Shown here: in pieces, positions 1 through 7,785 of the stretch | Position numbering within the stretch: the first letter of the stretch is position 1 | How the letters are laid out: each line of letters starts with the position of its first letter | From: Burkholderiaceae bacterium | Lineage (GTDB): Bacteria > Pseudomonadota > Gammaproteobacteria > Burkholderiales > Burkholderiaceae | Reading direction: 5' to 3' | DNA length: 14,545 nt | NCBI GenBank assembly: GCA_947461805.1 | Contig: CANHMJ010000027.1 | Coordinates: forward strand, 1-14,545 | Notes under the pieces: generated by a model | The model's database searches: none | The model's input: the letters and a program-made list of their open reading frames with translations, nothing else | Told to the model about the DNA's origin: nothing | Made by a program: the position numbers and the translations under genes

Positions 1-508
1 CAATGGCTTGTTTAGCTACTTCAAGACTTTCAGTAAAGCAGTGCATTACCCCGCCAATGCGCTCAGCGCCCTCTTCCTTAAGGATCCGTATCGTGTCTTC
101 AGAGGCTGCACGGGTATGAATGATTAAGGGGCAGCCCGACTCGATTGCCGCCCGGATATGCGTCCGAAAGCGTTCGCGCTGCCACTCCATATCGGCATAG
201 GCTCGGTCGGCCATGCGGTAATAATCCAAGCCTGTTTCACCAATTGCAATCACCTTAGGGTGCTTTGCTGCCTCAACCAAAAAGTCGACCGTGGGCTCTG
301 GCGTATCTTCGTAATCGGGGTGCACGCCAACCGAGGCATACAAATGGGGATGGGTCTCGGCTAACTGCCTTACCAATGGAAAGTCCGGGAGGTCAACCGA
401 GATGCAGAGTGCATGGCTAACCTGGGCAGTTGCCATATTGGCCAGGACTTCGGGTAAGCGCTCGCGGTACTCCGGAAAATCAAGGTGGCAATGGGAATCA
501 ATGAACAT
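1..508 (-). CDS. tatD: TatD-family metal-dependent deoxyribonuclease (partial, C-terminus beyond window)
   Basis: The first 169 residues of a TatD-family hydrolase are present; the reading frame stays open to the window edge. The family (about 255-265 residues) forms TIM barrels with two metal ions and has DNase activity linked to DNA repair and turnover. Visible motifs in order: N-terminal DSHCHLD with the HxH ligands H6 and H8, GVHP at 61-64, GETGLDYY at 90-97 with metal ligand E91, H131 in IIHTR, and H156 in MHCF. The start gives the canonical MFIDSHCHLD N-terminus. A strong GGAGG lies almost against the ATG, closer than usual. It is the last visible gene of the mltG-tmk-holB-tatD run, 57 bases after holB. 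The family call is secure; the physiological role of TatD proteins is less certain. Confidence 0.95.
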   Translation of the reverse strand, partial: MFIDSHCHLDFPEYRERLPEVLANMATAQVSHALCISVDLPDFPLVRQLAETHPHLYASVGVHPDYEDTPEPTVDFLVEAAKHPKVIAIGETGLDYYRMADRAYADMEWQRERFRTHIRAAIESGCPLIIHTRAASEDTIRILKEEGAERIGGVMHCFTESLEVAKQAI

Positions 509-565
509 CCCTCCATTTTAATCGCCGGCGTCCTCTTCGGCTAATGGATCCAAAAGTAAGGGATA

Positions 566-1687
566 TCAGTCGCCAAAAATCTGCTGGTATTGCATGAGGA
601 GGGATTCAAGCTGAATGCGGGTAGCCAATGGGTGGTTTTCATGGCGACGCGCCTGGGTGACCCCTTTCCAAAGGCGCAATAACTTTTCAATACGCACCTG
701 TTTTGCTAAAACCCCAATCGTTCCAGCATGCTTGGGGTAAAAACGCACGGCATTGGCCTGTGCACTGCCTTGCAGGTCAGCTAACCAACGCTGCATCGAA
801 GCGAGCAATACGGCAAACGATGCTTTGTGGGTTTTTTCTGCGACATCCAGCCAATCGATGCGAACTCCCTGGAATAGGCCTTGCAATAAATAGCGCGAGG
901 CCTGAATCGAAACAAAAAGCTCATCCTTCTCGTTTTGATCTTGCTTGGCCGACAGAAAATCCAAGGTCGCGTAGGGCGCTCCACCCTGCTCGTAAAAAAT
1001 GGTTTCGAGTTCATCATTTGATACCGTTAACTCCGGACGGGCAGCAATTTCATGACGAAGCCATGTGAGGCCACTTGCTCTATCCGGTGGTGGCAGAGCG
1101 ATTAAACGGCAACGGGAGCGAATGGTCGGCAAGACACGATCCAGGCGGCTTGTTACCAATATAAAAATGGTGCTGCTTGGTGGTTCCTCTAGGGACTTTA
1201 ATAAGGTATTGGCTGCACCTGCTCTCAAGGACTCTAAAGGGTAAACCAAGACAACGCGATTGCCACCGCGGTGCGTGCCGATCATTAAACCCTCAATAGC
1301 CGATCGTGCTTCTTCAATGGCAATGTTCTTCTTCTCTTTTTTTTCAACAGAGTCGCCCTCTTCATCGCGCAACTGTTTTGTCTTTTTACTGGGAGAGGGA
1401 TCCCCATCGGCGCCCTCGAGCGCCTCATTGGGCATAAAGCGGCGGTGCGTCTCCGGCACCAGCGCAACAAAGTCTGGGTGATTGCCGGTATCAAACCAGC
1501 GACACGCCTCACAGCAATTGCAGGGCTTGTTATTCCCGTTTGGCGACGCCTCGCATACCAGGGCTTTGGCCAACGTCAGCGCGAAATCGGCTTTACCGAT
1601 ACCCGCCTGCCCGTGGAGCAGTAAGGCATTCGGGCACGCAGCAAGATTAATACCATCCCACTGCGGCTGCAGCCAAGGCGCAATCAT
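566..1687 (-). CDS. holB: DNA polymerase III delta' subunit
   Basis: This is the delta' subunit of the clamp loader that places the beta clamp on DNA. With the chosen start (373 residues) it shows a P-loop-like GQAGIGKA around 26-33, a zinc module with cysteines near 56, 58, 59 and 62, a sensor region with LLKSLEEPP, and the SRC motif near 191-193. The P-loop has Ala where a Ser/Thr normally follows GK, fitting a subunit that does not hydrolyse ATP. A highly charged linker rich in Lys, Glu and Asp lies at about 84-122; similar inserts occur in other Burkholderiales delta' proteins, as far as I recall. I chose the ATG at 1687 because it forms an ATGA overlap with the tmk stop and gives the usual MIAPWL-type N-terminus. 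An ATG at 1711 and a TTG at 1723 are also in frame, but both lie deeper inside tmk. Confidence 0.93.
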   Translation of the reverse strand: MIAPWLQPQWDGINLAACPNALLLHGQAGIGKADFALTLAKALVCEASPNGNNKPCNCCEACRWFDTGNHPDFVALVPETHRRFMPNEALEGADGDPSPSKKTKQLRDEEGDSVEKKEKKNIAIEEARSAIEGLMIGTHRGGNRVVLVYPLESLRAGAANTLLKSLEEPPSSTIFILVTSRLDRVLPTIRSRCRLIALPPPDRASGLTWLRHEIAARPELTVSNDELETIFYEQGGAPYATLDFLSAKQDQNEKDELFVSIQASRYLLQGLFQGVRIDWLDVAEKTHKASFAVLLASMQRWLADLQGSAQANAVRFYPKHAGTIGVLAKQVRIEKLLRLWKGVTQARRHENHPLATRIQLESLLMQYQQIFGD

Positions 1688-2337
1688 CGAATTGCCAAGG
1701 GAGCTTGGCATAAGAAATCCCAAATGGCTTCTTGCGTTTGAGTGGCATCAACCAATACAAAACGCTGTGCGTCAGCCTTTGCTCTGCGCAGGTATTCCTG
1801 CCTAACCCGCTCAAAGAAAGCCAGATCGAGGCGCTCAAATTTATCAGGTGTGCGTGCCTTCGAGCGACGTGCTTCCGCTACCGCTCCTGGCAAATCAAAC
1901 AAGAACGTCGTATTAGGCTGCAATAAGTGACCATCGCTTTGCTTCTGCACCCATTGCTCTAGTGCATTGAGTTTTTCAATCGAGAGGCCGCGTCCACCGC
2001 CTTGGTAAGCAAAGCTGGCATCAGTAAAGCGGTCCGACACCACAATGTGCCCGGCTGCAAGCGCAGGTTCAATCACTTGCGCTAGATGCTCACGGCGCGC
2101 GGCAAACATGAGCAAAGCTTCTGTTTCTAAATGCATCGGCGCCTCCAGCAATAAAGTCCGGAGTTGCTCGCCTAAAGCAGTGCCGCCTGGCTCACGCGTC
2201 AACACCAATGTGCGATCTGGAAAGCGACTTTTTAGCAAATCACAGTAAGCATTGATGTGGGTGCTTTTTCCAGCACCATCGATACCCTCAAAGCTAATAA
2301 AAAATCCAGGCTGATTGGCATTCATCGTGGCATCCAT
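1684..2337 (-). CDS. tmk: Thymidylate kinase
   Basis: Phosphorylates dTMP to dTDP with ATP, an essential step of dTTP synthesis in the cytoplasm. The 217-residue length is normal. The P-loop EGIDGAGKST lies at 17-26, the TMP-binding TREPGGT at 47-53, the DR pair at 102-103 followed by an AYQGGGRG segment, and an Arg/Lys-rich lid near 155-165. The start ATG overlaps the mltG stop by one base (TAATG), and the stop overlaps the holB ATG (ATGA), so the three genes are very probably translated from one message. A second in-frame ATG four codons later would also keep the whole domain. No unusual residues were seen. Confidence 0.97.
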   Translation of the reverse strand: MDATMNANQPGFFISFEGIDGAGKSTHINAYCDLLKSRFPDRTLVLTREPGGTALGEQLRTLLLEAPMHLETEALLMFAARREHLAQVIEPALAAGHIVVSDRFTDASFAYQGGGRGLSIEKLNALEQWVQKQSDGHLLQPNTTFLFDLPGAVAEARRSKARTPDKFERLDLAFFERVRQEYLRRAKADAQRFVLVDATQTQEAIWDFLCQAPLAIR

Positions 2338-3392
2338 TATGGCGATGATCTCTTTGCCGGCCCTTTAACGGAGCGCTGGTATTGGTCAACGGCTTTTTCA
2401 TGCTCTGCCAGTGTCTTAGAGAAATAGCTACTGCCATCGCCCTTAGCAACAAAGTACAAGGCATCGCTTTTTGCAGGACTGGCTGCAGCAAGCAAGGATT
2501 CCATACTGGGAATCGCAATCGGGGTTGGAGGTAAGCCAGTACGCATATAGGTATTGTATGGACTGTCGCGGCGAAGATCTACTTTACGTAGATTGCCATC
2601 AAATTGAGGGCCGATGCCATAAATCACCGTAGGATCAGTTTGAAGGCGCATCCCTATTTTCAGACGATTATGAAACACTGCTGAAATTTGCTCGCGCTCG
2701 CTGGCTTTGCCGGTTTCTTTTTCAATGATCGAAGCCAATGTCAGCAAGTCGTATGGTGTCTTTAGTACGCTTGTATTGGGCACCCCACTCCAAGCCTTCG
2801 CTCGATTTTTTTGCATTGCATCTGCAGCACGGCGGTAGATGGCGAGGTCGCTTTCACCAGGATCAAAAACATAGGTATCGGGGAAAAAGAGCCCTTCCGC
2901 ATTGGCATGGCTCAAACCCACCACTTTAGAGAACTCAGCAGGATCCAGCCCTTTGGTTTGGTGATCCAAAGCTGGATGGCTATCGACGATTTGCCGTAGC
3001 TGCCAGATGGTCATGCCGGGTACAAAAGCAATCGACTCTTTAATACTATCGCCCCGAGCCATTTGCAATAGGATGGCAGCCGTACTGGCGTCGAATGGAA
3101 ATAGATAGGTTCCCGGTTTTAATTTCGCATGGATCAGCAGCGCGCGCGAACCCAACTGAAACAAAATGCCATTGACCTCAATGCCTTGGCTATGGAGTTG
3201 CCGGGCAATGCTCGCCACGCCAGATTTAGGGTTGACTTTGGCAGTAAAGCCGCTAGGCCGAACGGGGTCATTGGCTGCCGATGGCACTACCCCCCACCAA
3301 AACAGGGCACCAAAAAAGATTAAGCCAGCCAGAACCGCAATTCCGAAGAGTTTGAGGGGTAATACCCAAAATGGAGCGTACTTTTTTCGCAT
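2337..3392 (-). CDS. mltG: Endolytic murein transglycosylase MltG (YceG-like)
   Basis: An inner-membrane lytic transglycosylase that cuts nascent glycan strands and so limits their length. The 351-residue protein has a short basic N-terminus, one transmembrane helix at about 12-35, then a periplasmic part. YceG-family blocks seen: the LysM-like region up to about 120, EGLFFPDTY near 167-173, LASIIEKET at 219-227 with the presumed catalytic Glu at 224, and MRLQTDPTVIYG at 248-259. The C-terminal GLPPTPIAIPS block and LYFVA strand are also present. It heads the minus-strand cluster with tmk and holB, an order conserved in many proteobacteria. The 73-base gap to divergent ygfZ should hold its promoter. 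No clear Shine-Dalgarno sequence is visible. Confidence 0.97.
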   Translation of the reverse strand: MRKKYAPFWVLPLKLFGIAVLAGLIFFGALFWWGVVPSAANDPVRPSGFTAKVNPKSGVASIARQLHSQGIEVNGILFQLGSRALLIHAKLKPGTYLFPFDASTAAILLQMARGDSIKESIAFVPGMTIWQLRQIVDSHPALDHQTKGLDPAEFSKVVGLSHANAEGLFFPDTYVFDPGESDLAIYRRAADAMQKNRAKAWSGVPNTSVLKTPYDLLTLASIIEKETGKASEREQISAVFHNRLKIGMRLQTDPTVIYGIGPQFDGNLRKVDLRRDSPYNTYMRTGLPPTPIAIPSMESLLAAASPAKSDALYFVAKGDGSSYFSKTLAEHEKAVDQYQRSVKGPAKRSSP

Positions 3393-3465
3393 CAGGCTAT
3401 GATAAAAGCGTCTAGACTATATTTACTTAAATCCACGCCCATTGGCACCTTTATAAGAACACTGC
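3393..3465. promoter_or_regulatory. Divergent intergenic region between mltG and ygfZ
   Basis: This 73-base, AT-rich gap separates two divergent genes and must hold promoters for both unless transcription enters from elsewhere. Overlapping -10-like hexamers are visible: TATATT on the plus strand at 3418-3423 and TATAGT on the minus strand at 3416-3421. Neither has a convincing -35 box at 16-18 bases. An 8-base perfect palindrome, GTCTAGAC, sits at 3410-3417. No terminator or binding site could be assigned. Confidence 0.35.
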
Positions 3466-4428
3466 ATGAACTCTGCTGCCGATCTCGCCGACTGGGGACT
3501 CATTATCGTTGAGGGCGAGGATGCAGCCAGCTTTTTACAAAACCAACTGACAAACTCCGTTTTGGGGCTTACTGCCGTTACATCGCCAGCAATTGCAAGC
3601 GGGCCAGATGCGGTTCGCCTAGTTGGTTATTGCAGCCCCAAGGGCCGCTTAATTGCGAGCGCATGGCTTGGCCTTTTTTCAAACGAGAATGGCGATAACT
3701 GTTTTTGCCTGTTCATTTCAAAAGACATAGCTGCCAGCACCGCAAAGCGCTTAGGTATGTTCATCCTGCGCTCCAAAGTGACAGTCAAGGATGCCTCGAA
3801 TAGTTGGGTGATTAAAGGTTATTGCACTAGCGGAACTCTGGAGACGCTGGAGGTCGACAAAGCAAGCATCCTGCTGCGACTTCCGGACGTGATGACCGCC
3901 GGTGTTGCGATGCAGCGCGCATTGATCGCACAACCCATTGCTTCCGATCAGCCATCGGCCGAGGCTGCTTCTGAGGATGCCCAAATTCTATGGCGCTCAC
4001 TTGAGGTCATGAGTGCCATTCCGCGCATCGTTGCTGCAACCCAGGACCAATTTGTGCCCCAAATGGTGAACTTTGAGTCTGTGTACGGAGTAGATTTTAA
4101 AAAAGGGTGCTACCCCGGCCAAGAGATCGTAGCGCGTAGCCAATACCGTGGGGCAATTAAGCGACGTCTGCAGCTAGCCCACTGCCCCATCGATCAGCTT
4201 GCAAATGCACCCACCGGCCCAGGGACTGAGATTTTTCATGCGGATGACGCAGGGCAGCCGGCCGGAATGGTCGTACTCAGCGCCCCCAGCATTGCGAATG
4301 CCCGACGCATGGACTTCCAAATCGAGATTAAAACCGAGCTGCAAGCCGGTGGCACTTTCCATCTTGGGACTTCGGATGGCCCCATTTTGATGTTGGATCA
4401 GCTACCCTACCCCCTCATCGCAATTTAA
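3466..4428 (+). CDS. ygfZ: YgfZ/GcvT-like folate-binding protein (Fe-S cluster maintenance)
   Basis: A 320-residue tetrahydrofolate-binding protein of the YgfZ/COG0354 family, related to the aminomethyltransferase GcvT. In E. coli, YgfZ supports assembly or repair of some Fe-S enzymes. The signature KGCYPGQE lies at 213-220 with the key cysteine C215, followed by ARSQYRG. Upstream are the family's N-terminal SFLQNQLTN block near 22-30 and CSPKGR at 56-61. It is somewhat divergent from the E. coli protein but similar in length. It starts 73 bases from divergent mltG and is followed 17 bases later by the NRDE gene, so the two are probably cotranscribed. Its Fe-S role fits with bolA further downstream, though they are not in the same operon. 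Confidence 0.94.
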   Translation: MNSAADLADWGLIIVEGEDAASFLQNQLTNSVLGLTAVTSPAIASGPDAVRLVGYCSPKGRLIASAWLGLFSNENGDNCFCLFISKDIAASTAKRLGMFILRSKVTVKDASNSWVIKGYCTSGTLETLEVDKASILLRLPDVMTAGVAMQRALIAQPIASDQPSAEAASEDAQILWRSLEVMSAIPRIVAATQDQFVPQMVNFESVYGVDFKKGCYPGQEIVARSQYRGAIKRRLQLAHCPIDQLANAPTGPGTEIFHADDAGQPAGMVVLSAPSIANARRMDFQIEIKTELQAGGTFHLGTSDGPILMLDQLPYPLIAI

Positions 4429-4445
4429 TCAGGCATAGTATTGCT

Positions 4446-5303
4446 ATGTGCCTCATTCTCTTCGCCTGGAAATCCCACCCCGACTATCCGCTGGTGGTTG
4501 CGGCCAATCGCGATGAGTTCTATGAGCGCGATACAGAAAAAATGGATTGGTGGTCCGAGCACCCCGAGCTCTTAGCCGGCCGAGACCGTGCGGATGTCTT
4601 AGGAAGCCCAGGTACTTGGCTTGGGTTTACTAAATCGGGTCGCTTTGCTGCATTAACCAATGTCCGAGCTCCCAGTGAAAAAAATCCGGACGCGCGAACC
4701 CGTGGCGAGTTATCGTTAATGTATCTGACTGGTGAGCATAACCCCGATGGCTTCATTCAAAATAATGCAAAACGCTTTGAGCAATACAACGGCTTTAATA
4801 TGCTGATGGCTGATCTAAGCAATCCTAGCGATGCACAGATGCATTGGGTTAGCAATCGCATGATGCTCGGCCAATCGATTCGGCCACGCAAAACCTTCCC
4901 AAAGCAAGCCTTAGATGCGGGTGTCTATGGCCTATCCAATGCGATGCTCGATACGCCCTGGCCAAAAGTCACGCATCGGGTCGCTGCTTTTGCCCAAACA
5001 CTAGCAATGGACCAAGGCAATCTAAAACACGTCGATCAATACTTGCATCTACTCAGTGATAACCGGGTTGCGGTTGATCAAGAATTACCCAGCACCGGCG
5101 TCAGCAAGGAGTGGGAAAAAGCCTTGTCCCCTGCATTTGTTCAAACCCCGATGTATGGCACGCGCTCGAGTACCGTATTGCGTATTCGTAAAGATGGCGC
5201 CTTTGAAATGGTTGAGCGCCGTTTTGATGCCAATGGCACTATTGGCCATGATGTAATTACCGGTGCGCTGACAAGCGCATCCGGCTCAAACCTCTCGGTT
5301 TAA
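4446..5303 (+). CDS. NRDE (TANGO2-like) family protein
   Basis: A 285-residue member of the NRDE/TANGO2 family. The N-terminus begins MCLILFAW, with Cys at position 2 as in the family, and the namesake Asn-Arg-Asp-Glu is at 21-24 inside AANRDEFYERD. Later blocks match the family: the GSPGTWLGF region near 50-60, GRFAALTN near 61-70, GLSNAML near 160-166 and TRSSTVL near 238-244. The fold has been compared with N-terminal nucleophile hydrolases, and TANGO2 has been linked to heme or lipid handling, but the bacterial role is not settled. The gene lies 17 bases after ygfZ and converges on the thioesterase with only 11 bases between stops; no terminator hairpin is visible there. Confidence 0.9.
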   Translation: MCLILFAWKSHPDYPLVVAANRDEFYERDTEKMDWWSEHPELLAGRDRADVLGSPGTWLGFTKSGRFAALTNVRAPSEKNPDARTRGELSLMYLTGEHNPDGFIQNNAKRFEQYNGFNMLMADLSNPSDAQMHWVSNRMMLGQSIRPRKTFPKQALDAGVYGLSNAMLDTPWPKVTHRVAAFAQTLAMDQGNLKHVDQYLHLLSDNRVAVDQELPSTGVSKEWEKALSPAFVQTPMYGTRSSTVLRIRKDGAFEMVERRFDANGTIGHDVITGALTSASGSNLSV

Positions 5304-5314
5304 CAACGTAGGAT

Positions 5315-5797
5315 TTACTGCGTCCGCTGATCGGGATTAATGACCCGCTCACCGCTGGCATTACGTGCGGGCAAACGCCGCAAGTACTTAAACGTTCCGG
5401 TAGCCATGCAGCACACTCGGCCTTGATCGTCGTAGAGCTTCGCCTCACAGAAGGCCATCGTCACACTACGGTGTACGGTATCGGCTTTTACGCGCAGGAT
5501 GCCATTGGCCGCCTGTAGAAAATTAGTATTGAGCTCGATGGTTACCACGCTGCGGTCATCTGGATCACCCGAGCGCGCAGCAACCGCCATGGCGACATCC
5601 ATGAGGGTTAACAACACCCCGCCATGTGCAACTTCCCAGGTATTTTTATGCTCGGGTTTAATGGCCAGCAAAATCTCGCCGCTACCCATTTCCGCACTAA
5701 GGCAACGAATTCCGAGTAATTTTAAGAAAGGAACATCCAATTCTTGGCCTAGGTTACTCAGCTTGGCGGCGGCGGTGAGTTCAGTTTGATTGGTCAT
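5315..5797 (-). CDS. PaaI-family hotdog-fold thioesterase
   Basis: A 160-residue hotdog-fold protein of the PaaI/YigI acyl-CoA thioesterase group. The diagnostic block is around 57-67: AHGG followed by a helix ending in Asp 67, the usual catalytic acid on the hotdog helix. The following strands, VTIELNTNFLQAA near 85-97 and KADTVHRSVTMAFCEAKLYD near 104-123, match the family. The frame extends upstream to 5896, but that start would run into divergent selO. I chose the ATG at 5797 because it gives normal length and leaves a 70-base divergent gap. The substrate cannot be read from sequence. The C-terminal tail after about 142 is polar and probably unstructured. Confidence 0.88.
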   Translation of the reverse strand: MTNQTELTAAAKLSNLGQELDVPFLKLLGIRCLSAEMGSGEILLAIKPEHKNTWEVAHGGVLLTLMDVAMAVAARSGDPDDRSVVTIELNTNFLQAANGILRVKADTVHRSVTMAFCEAKLYDDQGRVCCMATGTFKYLRRLPARNASGERVINPDQRTQ

Positions 5798-5867
5798 GTG
5801 CAGTATGGGGCAATAGGTGTATTGGTCTTGGGCATCAGGGGCTAAATACCCATAGAATAATGAACTT
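5798..5867. promoter_or_regulatory. Divergent intergenic region between the thioesterase gene and selO
   Basis: A 70-base gap between divergent genes, so promoters for both are expected here. On the plus strand a TAGAAT hexamer just upstream of selO resembles a -10 box, with TTGGGC about 19 bases before it as a poor -35 candidate. This would leave a very short leader, consistent with the missing Shine-Dalgarno sequence in front of selO. Nothing convincing is seen for the minus strand. Confidence 0.3.
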
Positions 5868-7328
5868 ATGGCATTTTCTCTCATCGGCGACGACACCTGT
5901 CAATTTATCGCCCCCACCCCCCTTCAAGATCCCTATTGGATTGCGGTCTCAACAAAGGCAGCTGAGCTCGTTGGCATTTCCTTAGGCTCGAACCAGTTGC
6001 CGCAGGATCCAGATTGGCTCGCGGTGTTGGCGGGCAATCCAGCAGAATTAGGTGGGCGCCTATTTCCAAAACCCATGGCTACCGCCTATAGCGGGCACCA
6101 GTTTGGGCATTGGGCTGGGCAATTGGGCGATGGCCGTGCGATTCTGTTGGGGGAACTCAAGCAGCAAGAGCTGCAACTGAAGGGAGCGGGCATGACGCGC
6201 TACTCCCGTATGGGCGATGGCCGGGCGGTTCTACGCTCATCGATTCGCGAGTTTTTATGCAGTGAGGCGATGCATGCCTTGGGTATTCCGACCACGCGCG
6301 CATTATCCCTAGTGGGCTCTAAGCAAGCAGTGCGGCGCGAAACAATGGAGACAGCAGCCGTTTGTTCCCGCCTAGCTCCGAGCTTTATTCGAATCGGCCA
6401 CTTTGAGCACTACGCAGCCAATGGATTGCATGCGCGCTTGCAGGAACTGGCGGCCTACTTAATCGAAGCGCACTACCCCGAGTGCCAATCCAGCCCGACC
6501 CCATACCTCGCTTTGTTTAAGGCGATATCTGCGCGCAATGCGAGATGCGTTGCGCAGTGGCAGTCAGTAGGCTTTTGCCATGGGGTTCTGAATAGCGATA
6601 ACATCAGCGCGCTCGGTCTCACCATGGATTACGGCCCCTTTGGTTTTTTAGACCATACCGCCTTAGACCACATTTGTAATCACACCGATAGCGGGGGCCG
6701 TTACGCCTACCATCGCCAACCAAAAATCATGCACTGGAATATGGCCTGCCTGGCCAATGCGATGGTGCCGCTCGTGGAGATAGAGAGTCCAGGTGAAGAT
6801 GCTGCCGATATCTTGCGTACAGCCTTAAGCGCTTTTCCACCCGAGTATGAAGCGAAATGGTTGGCGCTCTTTCGGGGGAAACTGGGTTTGTTGACAGATT
6901 CGCTAGAGGACATGGAATTAATTGAAAGCTTATTGCAACTCATGCATGCCAATCGAGCGGACTTTACGAATGTGTTTCGTAGCCTATCTGCTATAGAAAA
7001 AAAGAATGCCGATTCCAATTGGCGTGATCAGTTTTTGGATCGGGATACGGCCGATGACTGGCTAATGCAATACCGCACGCGTTTGATGCAGGAATCAAGC
7101 TCCGATGCAGAGCGTGCAGCGCATATGAATCGCATCAACCCGAAGTTTATTCTGCGCAACCATTTAGCTCAGCGCGCCATTGAGATGGCGCAAGGCGATG
7201 ACTTCACTGAAGTGAATCGATTGCAGCTTATCTTAAGCCGGCCATTTGATGAGCAACCCGCGTTTGAGCAATACGCATTAGCGCCATTACCGGATGAGGT
7301 CGTAACGGATCTCAGTTGTTCATCTTAA
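5868..7328 (+). CDS. selO: Protein adenylyltransferase SelO (YdiU/UPF0061)
   Basis: A 486-residue pseudokinase-fold enzyme that transfers AMP from ATP to Ser, Thr or Tyr of target proteins; in E. coli targets include redox proteins. Conserved blocks: AYSGHQFGHWAGQLGDGRA from 73, QLKGAG with K105, SIREF with E128, CSRLAP with R168, FIRIGHFEHYA with R175, and NSDN with the presumed catalytic D244 and metal ligand N245, then DYGPF with D254. These match the P. syringae active-site residues, as I remember them, at a constant offset of eight. The C-terminus ends Cys-Ser-Ser with C484, where some eukaryotic SelO proteins carry selenocysteine; its likely disulfide partner is C270. The upstream frame is closed by a stop five codons before the ATG, so this start is firm despite no visible Shine-Dalgarno. 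It sits 36 bases before msrB. Confidence 0.97.
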   Translation: MAFSLIGDDTCQFIAPTPLQDPYWIAVSTKAAELVGISLGSNQLPQDPDWLAVLAGNPAELGGRLFPKPMATAYSGHQFGHWAGQLGDGRAILLGELKQQELQLKGAGMTRYSRMGDGRAVLRSSIREFLCSEAMHALGIPTTRALSLVGSKQAVRRETMETAAVCSRLAPSFIRIGHFEHYAANGLHARLQELAAYLIEAHYPECQSSPTPYLALFKAISARNARCVAQWQSVGFCHGVLNSDNISALGLTMDYGPFGFLDHTALDHICNHTDSGGRYAYHRQPKIMHWNMACLANAMVPLVEIESPGEDAADILRTALSAFPPEYEAKWLALFRGKLGLLTDSLEDMELIESLLQLMHANRADFTNVFRSLSAIEKKNADSNWRDQFLDRDTADDWLMQYRTRLMQESSSDAERAAHMNRINPKFILRNHLAQRAIEMAQGDDFTEVNRLQLILSRPFDEQPAFEQYALAPLPDEVVTDLSCSS

Positions 7329-7364
7329 GATAATGCATCAGTCCAAAATAAAGGGTGAGAAGCA

Positions 7365-7769
7365 ATGAAAAAAACCAATGCGGAGTACCGTACCGAATTA
7401 AGCGACATCGAATACCGCGTGACACGCGAGGCCGATACTGAGCGCCCTTTTACTGGAAAGTATTGGGACCACTGGGAAAATGGAAAGTACCAATGCGTTT
7501 GTTGTGGCACCCCACTATTTGAGTCGGGTACGAAATTCGATGCAGGCTGTGGCTGGCCGAGCTACCACACCCCCTTGAATCCGGATGCAATATCGGAACA
7601 TCAAGATGGCGCTTATGGCATGGTCCGCACTGAGGTACGTTGCAGCAATTGCGATGCCCATTTAGGGCACGTTTTTACCGACGGACCAAAGCCAACAGGC
7701 CTGCGTTATTGCATTAACTCGGCATCTTTGCGCTTTGAGCCCAGTAAAAACGTGGAATCGGGTCAATAA
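7365..7769 (+). CDS. msrB: Peptide-methionine (R)-S-oxide reductase MsrB
   Basis: A 134-residue cytoplasmic enzyme that reduces the R epimer of methionine sulfoxide in proteins using thioredoxin. Zinc is bound by two CxxC pairs, C44/C47 and C93/C96. The catalytic Cys is C116 in RYCINSASL and the likely resolving Cys is C62 in GCGWPSY. HLGHVF and GPKPTGLRY complete the family signature. Length is typical of the stand-alone, zinc-type MsrB; no MsrA fusion is present and there is no signal peptide. It follows selO by 36 bases and precedes yciB by 16, so it may be cotranscribed with either. A purine-rich stretch before the ATG could act as ribosome binding site. Confidence 0.98.
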   Translation: MKKTNAEYRTELSDIEYRVTREADTERPFTGKYWDHWENGKYQCVCCGTPLFESGTKFDAGCGWPSYHTPLNPDAISEHQDGAYGMVRTEVRCSNCDAHLGHVFTDGPKPTGLRYCINSASLRFEPSKNVESGQ

Positions 7770-7785
7770 AAGCGATAATCAGAGC

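Noticed and set aside
703..1068. Plus-strand open frame of 121 codons opposite holB
   Set aside because: Complementary shadow of holB with no recognisable protein features.
1688..1723. Longer holB start (ATG 1711 or TTG 1723)
   Set aside because: It lies inside tmk and adds residues not expected in the family; the ATG at 1687 overlaps the tmk stop in ATGA and gives the normal N-terminus.
1482..1838. Open frames across the holB/tmk junction on both strands
   Set aside because: Both genes are intact and account for the sequence.
3410..3417. Palindrome GTCTAGAC as an operator
   Set aside because: Only 8 bases, single copy, no known regulator match; expected by chance at this frequency.
5798..5896. 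Longer thioesterase start at 5896
   Set aside because: It would overlap the firm start of divergent selO and leave no promoter space; the extra residues look unlike the family.
7735..7785. Longer yciB start inside msrB
   Set aside because: The MKFLFDLFP start at 7786 is the standard YciB N-terminus.
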